In this document: in pieces, positions 58,839 to 64,000 of the stretch
How the letters are laid out: each line of letters opens with the position of its first letter
How positions within the stretch are numbered: position 1 is the stretch's first letter
DNA from: Labilithrix sp.
GTDB lineage: Bacteria > Myxococcota_A > Polyangia > Polyangiales > Polyangiaceae
Assembly: GCA_019637225.1 (NCBI GenBank)
Contig: JAHBWC010000026.1
Coordinates: forward strand, 18,152 to 82,151
Length of the DNA: 64,000 nt
Direction: 5' to 3'
The notes under the pieces: model-generated
Told to the model about the DNA's origin: nothing
The model's input: the letters and a program-made list of their open reading frames with translations, nothing else
Database searches by the model: none
Made by a program: the position numbers and the translations under genes

Positions 58839-59348
58839 GAGATCGCCGAGCGCGCGCTCGAGGTCGATCTCCCGAAGGCCGGCGTCGAGCCGTGCGCGTT
58901 CGCCCCACCAGACGCGCGTGTTCGGCGGAGTCGCCGCGAGGGCCTCTTTGTAGTCCTCGGGCTCGAGCAGCAGCACCGCCTCGCGCGCCTCCTCGAACGA
59001 CTCGTCGAGCCGCTCGAGCTCGACGGCGATCGTCCGCGCGCCGCTCTTCTCGGCGCGATCGAGCGTGGCCCGCGCGGCGACGGCGAAGAACACCCACTGC
59101 TCCGCGTCCGGCCGCTCGTCGAGCCCCTCCGCGAACGCGGTCGCCGCGTGCGCGAGCTCCATGCGAACCCGCGCGCTCCCGAGCGCGTGCATCAGCTCTC
59201 CGGCGGCCTGCACGACTGCCGGCGATCGGCCGCGCGCGAGCGCGCTCCGAGCCGCGTCGAGCTCGCTCCAGAGACGGGCGAGCGCGGTCTTCGAGTCGCC
59301 CTCGGAGCCGGGATCGAGCCTCGTCACGGTGGCAGGCATCGAGCTCAT
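58827..59348 (-). CDS. Hypothetical protein in ECF-like sigma operon
   Basis: 173 residues from ATG 59348, overlapping the sigma-factor stop by four bases (ATGA). Soluble, helical, Ala/Glu/Arg-rich, without the anti-sigma zinc motif or a membrane helix. The tight coupling suggests it acts with the sigma factor, perhaps as its controller, but nothing in the sequence proves it. The 3' end runs into the GCG-rich repeat. Confidence 0.7.
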   Translation of the reverse strand: MSSMPATVTRLDPGSEGDSKTALARLWSELDAARSALARGRSPAVVQAAGELMHALGSARVRMELAHAATAFAEGLDERPDAEQWVFFAVAARATLDRAEKSGARTIAVELERLDESFEEAREAVLLLEPEDYKEALAATPPNTRVWWGERARLDAGLREIDLERALGDLAER

Positions 59349-60040
59349 CGCAGGACCTCGGCGGGGGGAGGGGGCGTGCTCCGTTTCGCGACCACGCGCG
59401 CGCGAACCCAGTCACGCGCGCGCTGCAGCAGCTTGTCGACGCGCGCCCGAGCGCGCCGTCGCGCGGCGACAGGATCGCTCTCGTCGTCGTCGGAAGCCCA
59501 CGGCCACTCCCGGAACAGCTCTTCGTCCACGAGCGAGTCGATCGGCACGCCTTCGAGATAGACGGCCACGAGCGCCTCGCGATAACGCTGCGGCGCGTCC
59601 CGGAGGACGAGCAGCACCCGATCGGCGAGCGCGCGCGAGTCTTCGGCGTCCTCGGCGAGCTCGAGCGCCATGTACGGATCGAGGTCCGGCGCGACGAGGA
59701 GGTCCTCGTCGTAGCTCTCGGTCTTCTCGTAGACGCCGCTCGACTCGCGATGCCAATCGCGCGCGCGATTCTTCGCGGCGACGGCGAGGTAGCCGTCCTC
59801 GAACCCCGGCTCGACGGCTCCGTCGATGATGCGTCCGAGCACGCTCAGCGTCACCGCCTGCGCGAGATCCTCCCGCGCCTGCGCCGGCACGCCGTTCGTC
59901 ACCAGGACCCGGATCGCCTCATCGCGAAGCACGCCGGCCAGCTCGTCGCGCACATGACGAAACGCCGCCTCGTCGCCCGCCGTCCGCAGCGCGCGCGCAC
60001 AGGTAGCCGCGCGGCCCACCGCCCGCGCGACGCTACTCAT
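59345..60040 (-). CDS. ECF-like sigma factor
   Basis: 231 residues from ATG 60040. Region 2 is visible as AREDLAQAVTLSVLGRIIDG followed by YLAVAAKNRARDWHRESSG; region 4 is weaker (LRDAPQRYREALVAVYLEGVPIDSLVDEELF and RARARVDKLLQRARDWV). The insertion of acidic sequence in the middle is atypical. Promoter specificity is unknown. A longer frame upstream is not supported. First gene of the two-gene operon with the hypothetical at 58827. Confidence 0.7.
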   Translation of the reverse strand: MSSVARAVGRAATCARALRTAGDEAAFRHVRDELAGVLRDEAIRVLVTNGVPAQAREDLAQAVTLSVLGRIIDGAVEPGFEDGYLAVAAKNRARDWHRESSGVYEKTESYDEDLLVAPDLDPYMALELAEDAEDSRALADRVLLVLRDAPQRYREALVAVYLEGVPIDSLVDEELFREWPWASDDDESDPVAARRRARARVDKLLQRARDWVRARVVAKRSTPPPPAEVLR

Positions 60041-60216
60041 GACGACCTCGTGCTCCTCGCAGCAACGGCACCTCGCCGGATGGACGTTGGACGGCCGAGC
60101 TTCTGACACCCGATTCGTCCTCGCCCATGGCCAGAGCCAAAGAAAACGCGGCCTTCTGGAGGAGGTTCCACCACCCAGCCGCCGCGGAGCCCACATGCAG
60201 TTCGCCTCCCGCCGTG

Positions 60217-61650
60217 CTATGTCATCGGGCGTTTCGACCGGGGAGTCGCACAGTCCGGTAGTGCACAAGCTTTGGGTGCTTGTCGTCGCGGGTTCAAATC
60301 CCGCCTCCCCGACCAGTAACGCCGCGGAATCACACGACGGCGAGAAACCCCGGACGATTCGCCAGACGATTGCGGCGGGGGTTCCGGCTCGATCGGCTCG
60401 ATCAAGGTCGACGGGAGCGGAGGAAACGGGACGCCGTAGCGACCTCCTCGGTTCTGAACCTCCTTCGCGTACCCGAGCGTCGTCGAGATGTGTTCGTGCC
60501 CTGCCTCGCGCTGCACGACCTCGGAACGATGCTCCGCGAGGAAGCGCCAGGTGATGCCCGAGTCGCGGAGGGAGCGGAAGTCGATCATCAGGTGCGTCGC
60601 CGTCTCGACGAACAACTCCGCGCGCTCAACCTTCGCGGCCCTGAGGAAGTCGCGGAAGATGCCCGCGCGCGACTTCTCCGGGGTCGCGGACACGATCGGC
60701 GCGACGAGGTCATCGTCCTCGCGCTCGTCGACGATGCGCTTCAGCAGAGGGAGGAGTGCGTCGGGGATCGTGACCGTGCGGATGCCCTCGTCGGTCTTCG
60801 GGGTCGTGACCTTGCCCTCGCGCTCGTCGTAGGCGCGGCAGATCCGGACCTCGCCGATCTCGATGTCGATGTCCTTCACGCGCAGCTCGTGCAGCTCGCC
60901 CGGTCGCAGGTGCAAGTAGCAGCCGATCGCGATTGCCTCGCGCCACGGCAGCGGGACGTCCGCGCAGGAGAGGACGGACGTGATCTCCGGCGGGCGGCAC
61001 CAGTGCCTCCGCTTGCTCGCTCCGTCACGCGGCGGAGGGATGTCTCGACAGGGGTTGCCGAGGTCTTCGCGGCCGCGGAGCTCGCGTGGGCCCTTCTTCG
61101 TGCTCGCGTACTTCATCGCGACGGTAAGCGCGCTCCAGATGTGGCGCCCCGTCTTCGGAGCAAGGCGACCTTCGCCCTTCTGGTTGCCCGCCGCTTCGTA
61201 GGCGAGCACGGCGGCGTTCAGGTCGTCGCGGATGTTCTCGATGTCGTCGGGCGTGACGTCGCGGATCGCCTTCGTCCCGATTCGGGGCGAGATCCACTTC
61301 AGCCAGCGCCACTTGTCGTCGTCGGAAGAACCGACCTCGTTCTTGCGGTAGAGCGCGAAGCGTTCGTACCACGCATCGGACGTCTCGCCGGACGGGACGG
61401 GCGCGATCGAGTCGGGCACCGCGCTCCGCGCCTTCAGCCCGAAGTCGGACGCGATCATCTTCTCCGCGCGCGCGACGTCAGCTCGTTCGGCGAGCCATTC
61501 CGCGGCGCGTGCCTGTCCGCGCGCATTGTTCGGCAGCCCTTCCGGCGCGAGGACCCACGGGCGGCTCCCGTCGATCAGCGTGAGCCGTCCGACCCAGCGC
61601 CCTTTTCCCGCGTCCCACTTCGGTTTCGATCCGGTCGCGCGCCTCGCCAT
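60217..61650 (-). CDS. int: Tyrosine-recombinase integrase
   Basis: 477 residues from ATG 61650. Arm-binding/SAM-like N-terminal part to about 240, then the catalytic domain. Visible: Arg in CYLHLRPGELHELRV (box I), Lys in PKTDEGIRTV, GHEHISTTLGYAK with the His and the nucleophile Tyr. The usual H-x-x-R reads RSLRDSGIT, so the His is replaced by Arg. The last 30 residues (SGRRDLNPRR and on) are encoded by the antisense of the whole tRNA-Pro, about residues 446-470, and the stop lies beyond it in chromosomal DNA. Divergent from the excisionase-like gene. Expected to integrate and excise the element at the tRNA. Confidence 0.9.
   Translation of the reverse strand: MARRATGSKPKWDAGKGRWVGRLTLIDGSRPWVLAPEGLPNNARGQARAAEWLAERADVARAEKMIASDFGLKARSAVPDSIAPVPSGETSDAWYERFALYRKNEVGSSDDDKWRWLKWISPRIGTKAIRDVTPDDIENIRDDLNAAVLAYEAAGNQKGEGRLAPKTGRHIWSALTVAMKYASTKKGPRELRGREDLGNPCRDIPPPRDGASKRRHWCRPPEITSVLSCADVPLPWREAIAIGCYLHLRPGELHELRVKDIDIEIGEVRICRAYDEREGKVTTPKTDEGIRTVTIPDALLPLLKRIVDEREDDDLVAPIVSATPEKSRAGIFRDFLRAAKVERAELFVETATHLMIDFRSLRDSGITWRFLAEHRSEVVQREAGHEHISTTLGYAKEVQNRGGRYGVPFPPLPSTLIEPIEPEPPPQSSGESSGVSRRRVIPRRYWSGRRDLNPRRQAPKACALPDCATPRSKRPMT
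60239..60315 (+). tRNA. tRNA-Pro (anticodon TGG)
   Basis: Complete cloverleaf: acceptor cggggag/ctccccg, D-arm gcac...gtgc, anticodon stem caagc/gcttg with loop tttgggt (TGG), T-arm gcgggttcaaatcccgc, discriminator A and encoded CCA. It lies antisense within the 3' end of the integrase gene and is the likely attachment site. Confidence 0.95.
60290..60315. other. Likely attachment core at the 3' end of tRNA-Pro
   Basis: Tyrosine-recombinase elements commonly integrate in the T-arm/acceptor 3' end of a tRNA gene, which they restore. The integrase gene abuts this end and points toward it. The second copy, expected at the far end of the element, is outside the window, so the exact core is inferred. 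Confidence 0.5.
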
Positions 61651-61745
61651 GGATCCAGCTCTATGCCGCCACCGCGACCGCGCCAACACTCGGGGTCGAT
61701 CGACCTAAGATCGGCCTTGCCGACGAAGGCGGCATCCTAACGAGC

Positions 61746-62093
61746 GTGTCCACGGTGATCGTCGTCTCCCCCGAGGACCTCGAGAGGCTGATCGAGCGCG
61801 CCGTGAAGAAGGCTCTCGCAGAGGCCGGGGCGCTCCGCGCGCAAGACGCCTGGATCCCGATCAAGGCGACCGGGCTCCCTCCGACGACCGTGCGGAAGTT
61901 GATCAAGTCGGGGGCGATCCGAGCGTCGAAGATCGGGCGCGAACTTCGCGTGAACATGGACGACGTCCGGAAGCACGTGCAGTCGTCGATCGTCGAGCCG
62001 AAGGCCGAGGAGTCGAACGTCGTCGCGATGCCCGAGCCGGCGGATCCGTTCGAGGCGGCTCGCGCTCGCGCTCGCGCACGTCGAGCGGGGTGA
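61746..62093 (+). CDS. Excisionase-family DNA-binding protein
   Basis: 115 residues from GTG 61746. Residues about 35-80 (DAWIPIKATGLPPTTVRKLIKSGAIRASKIGRELRVNMDD) match the HTH_17/excisionase fold: winged helix with the ASKIGRELRV wing. A basic Arg/Ala C-terminus follows. Divergent from int with 95 bases between, the usual place for element control. Likely sets the direction of recombination or represses int. Confidence 0.8.
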   Translation: MSTVIVVSPEDLERLIERAVKKALAEAGALRAQDAWIPIKATGLPPTTVRKLIKSGAIRASKIGRELRVNMDDVRKHVQSSIVEPKAEESNVVAMPEPADPFEAARARARARRAG

Positions 62094-62615
62094 CGAACCA
62101 GACCATCGAGTCCCGCGATGTGTCGCCGTCGAACGACGTCGCGCCGTGGCGCACGATCTCGATCGCGATGCGGGGCAGGTAGCCTCCCGAGCAAAGCACG
62201 CTCATAGGCGAGCCTGGCGCGACCTACATTGCTGAGTCGATCGCGACGTGTCGTGCGAACGGTGCACTGAGAATCCGTTCGCGCGATCCCCCGGCCTCCC
62301 GGTTCTCGATCTCGGAGTGCATCCCGCTCCCGCCGTTCTCCCGTCTCCCGATCACGATCACAGGAGGTGCACTCGCTCTCCGAGATGATCCCCCGGTACA
62401 CACGAGCGAGCGACGAGTCTCCGAGTCGCTCTCGAACCTCGCTTGCGAGGATCAGCTCTCCCCGGCTCTCTTGTTCTTACTCTCTTTGATAGTCCACCTA
62501 TCCCGCACAGGCGCGCGCTTATAAAGAGTGGGCACCGAAGAGCAGTGCTTCGGATGCTGATTCGACGGGCGGGACACGTTGGCGCCCGGAAGGACGTGGC
62601 GGCATCTTTCGGGTC
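62094..62615. other. 522-base region without a gene inside the element
   Basis: No supported coding frame on either strand. Base composition is more even than the chromosome (for example ttgttcttactctctttgat near 62470). It contains cctcgc-tt-gcgagg, a near-perfect hairpin, at 62437-62450. It is probably the regulatory region of the downstream genes, but no promoter could be fixed. Confidence 0.5.
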
Positions 62616-62918
62616 ATGACTACGCCGAACGCTTCGACGAACCCGAGCCCCGTGAACGTGACCCCTGCATCGCGACTCGCCGCTGGCCTCGCGCGGCAGC
62701 TCGAAGCACTCGCAGCCGCTCCGTCCCTGCGGTTCGAGGATCTCGAAGTCCTCGTCGTGTCGTCGCGCGCGCTGACCCGGCAGCTCAACGCGGTCCGCTA
62801 TCGGCTCGAGGGCGCTCCGAGACGGGACTCGACGGTCGAGGCGGTCCCGGTCGAGACGGATTCCCGAGGCTCCGTTCGAGGCAGGAAGGCGCGCGCGACG
62901 TCGTCGCGAGCCGCCTAG
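62616..62918 (+). CDS. Small hypothetical protein of the element
   Basis: 100 residues from ATG 62616. Composition: Ala/Arg/Ser-rich, no signal, no membrane helix. Its stop TAG overlaps the stop of the converging next gene (ctag). No family recognised. It may be an accessory or regulatory protein. Confidence 0.55.
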   Translation: MTTPNASTNPSPVNVTPASRLAAGLARQLEALAAAPSLRFEDLEVLVVSSRALTRQLNAVRYRLEGAPRRDSTVEAVPVETDSRGSVRGRKARATSSRAA

Positions 62919-63925
62919 GCATCGCGGGCTTCGTCGACGCTCAATGCAACGTCCATCTCAACCGATCGGAACGTCCTCCCCGGCGACTCTTCGTGGGACT
63001 CTTGGACGCCTTCCCACGTCAGGTGGGCCGTGCCGGCGATCTTCACGCTCTCGGGCGTCGTCGTGCCCTTGTTCACTGCGCATCGCAGCGTGCCAGAAGC
63101 TACGCCATCGCGCGCATTCGCATCGGCGAAGTCGACGCGGAAGTCTTCGAGGATTGCGCTGAGCAACAAGTGGGGCGGAGTCTTCGCCGCGAGCCGCAGG
63201 GTGAGCCATGCGTGCGTCGCAGGAACGTGAAGGCCTCCCGGCTCGAGGGGAAGGAGCTTTCGTTCCCGTGGCGGTGCGGGAACGAGTCCCATGGGGTAGA
63301 GGAACTCCTGAGGACCCTTCGCAGAGGCGTCGGCGGACGAGCGATCTCGAGTCCGACGGATCTGGTCTCGGTCGTCGACCTGTTGCTTCGTGAGAAGCGT
63401 ACCGAATAGTCCGGTTGTCGAGGTGAGCGGAAGGTCGGTCTTCGCCAACATGCTCTCGGACTGCTCGTTCCGGCGTTCGCCGAGAAGGACACTAACGGTC
63501 TCGCTGGACTGAGCTCGCTGGACGTATGCCACCAGCTGAAGCACGAGCTTGTCGCGCCCACGCAGGTAGTCGATCAGCACCTGCCACCCCGCATCGATCC
63601 GGCGCTCCAGTCCCTTCAGTTTCGACTCGATCTGCTCATCCCGCGCGAAGAGGCGCTCGGCCCAGTCGGGGGCGAATGCACGCGCGACGGACAAGAAGCG
63701 AGCGAACACCTGCTCGATCATCAGGAGGGCGGTTTCGGGATCCTCGTAGAGCTCGCCGTGCTGCGCGCGATGTCGGAACTGCACGAACGGTTTCAGAGCC
63801 TCGTCGAAGTCTCCGATCGCCCGGGGATCGATGCTCGGTGTACTCACCTGCTTTAGGACGGTCCACGTCTCCGACAGGTCGAGCGTTTCCAGACGTGGGG
63901 CTCCCTCAGTCCTGTTGACGCGCAT
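62915..63925 (-). CDS. Hypothetical protein with possible HEPN-type motif
   Basis: 336 residues from ATG 63925 (TTG 63934 would add three; an in-frame stop lies upstream at about 63992). Near the N-terminus FRHRAQHGE has the R-x4-H spacing of HEPN ribonucleases and nucleotide-binding HEPN proteins, followed by a helix-rich run (PETALLMIEQVFARFLSVARAF) of the right sort. The rest, about 230 residues, has no recognised domain. The HEPN reading is tentative. It shares its stop codon with the small gene on the other strand. Position in the element makes a defence or stress role possible, not shown. Confidence 0.55.
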   Translation of the reverse strand: MRVNRTEGAPRLETLDLSETWTVLKQVSTPSIDPRAIGDFDEALKPFVQFRHRAQHGELYEDPETALLMIEQVFARFLSVARAFAPDWAERLFARDEQIESKLKGLERRIDAGWQVLIDYLRGRDKLVLQLVAYVQRAQSSETVSVLLGERRNEQSESMLAKTDLPLTSTTGLFGTLLTKQQVDDRDQIRRTRDRSSADASAKGPQEFLYPMGLVPAPPRERKLLPLEPGGLHVPATHAWLTLRLAAKTPPHLLLSAILEDFRVDFADANARDGVASGTLRCAVNKGTTTPESVKIAGTAHLTWEGVQESHEESPGRTFRSVEMDVALSVDEARDA

Positions 63926-64000
63926 CTGGAGCAACGATGCGCGCTTCGAGAACCTACAAGAAATACGATCCGACCTTCCGTGACGATGCAGTCAGCCTGG

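Larger units (their letters stand above)
60316..64000. mobile_element. Left end of a tRNA-Pro integrative element (partial)
   Basis: The order tRNA-Pro, integrase, excisionase-like, then genes with no chromosomal relatives in the window, plus a longer non-coding gap and lower GC than upstream, fits the left end of an integrative element. No conjugation, phage structural or replication genes are seen yet. The right boundary is outside the window. Confidence 0.7.

Noticed and set aside
61661..62401. 246-codon minus-strand frame across the excisionase-like gene
   Set aside because: Low-complexity shadow of the sense gene and non-coding region.

Overview
The window looks like chromosome from a very GC-rich, predatory-type Gram-negative bacterium, most probably a myxobacterium (Myxococcota, Polyangia-like). 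The basis is third-position G/C saturation in nearly every gene, two Hanks-type Ser/Thr kinases with a C-terminal membrane helix, many lipoproteins with Ser/Gly- or Cys-rich ectodomains, sigma-54 activators, PEGA/TPR proteins and large hybrid histidine kinases. No species name can be given from sequence alone.

Layout. 1-9.8 kb: tail of an unknown gene, an acyltransferase-SGNH fusion, a Kazal-domain lipoprotein, a Ser/Thr kinase, pgeF, a clear MutH homologue, a lipoprotein, a cystathionine beta-synthase and another lipoprotein. 9.9-14.5 kb (minus strand): hotdog thioesterase, zinc-ribbon protein with a repeat linker, HEAT-THUMP-methyltransferase, and an SDR-type threonine dehydrogenase. 14.6-17.9 kb: macro-domain gene and a three-gene operon that matches the Bacillus SdpC-SdpA-SdpB peptide-toxin system in gene content, but with an unusual Asn/Gly/Asp/Tyr-rich SdpC. 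18.4-21.0 kb: 2-amino-3-ketobutyrate CoA ligase (partner of the threonine dehydrogenase) and glutamate dehydrogenase. 21-31 kb: envelope proteins, a second kinase, tyrA, a PAP2 phosphatase, a protein with three DsbA-like domains and a metalloprotease-like lipoprotein.

30.9-40.9 kb is a long minus-strand run: HTH-receiver regulator, ThDP-dependent synthase, KAS III-like synthase, a 1014-residue sensor with two complete kinase cores, a receiver-kinase and a hybrid PAS kinase. The enzymes and sensors are closely spaced, so I infer that they make and sense (or are controlled by) a small acyl-derived metabolite. This is the best candidate for an undescribed system. 41-49 kb is a signalling block: CBS-pair protein, receiver, receiver-EAL phosphodiesterase, two PilZ proteins, a FliA-like sigma factor and two sigma-54-type activators, one with an altered GAFTGA loop.

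49.2-58.3 kb: a second triple-DsbA protein fused to FKBP, a small outer-membrane protein, lysC, a fibro-slime lipoprotein, an isolated FliO-like/SctR pair, tRNA-Ala(CGC) and small exported proteins. 58.3-60.0 kb: an ECF-like sigma factor operon next to a GCG-rich repeat. From tRNA-Pro(TGG) at 60.24 kb to the right edge lies the left end of an integrative element: integrase (whose 3' end runs antisense through the whole tRNA), excisionase-like protein, a 520-base non-coding stretch and two genes of unknown function, one with a possible HEPN-type motif. The right end of the element is outside the window.
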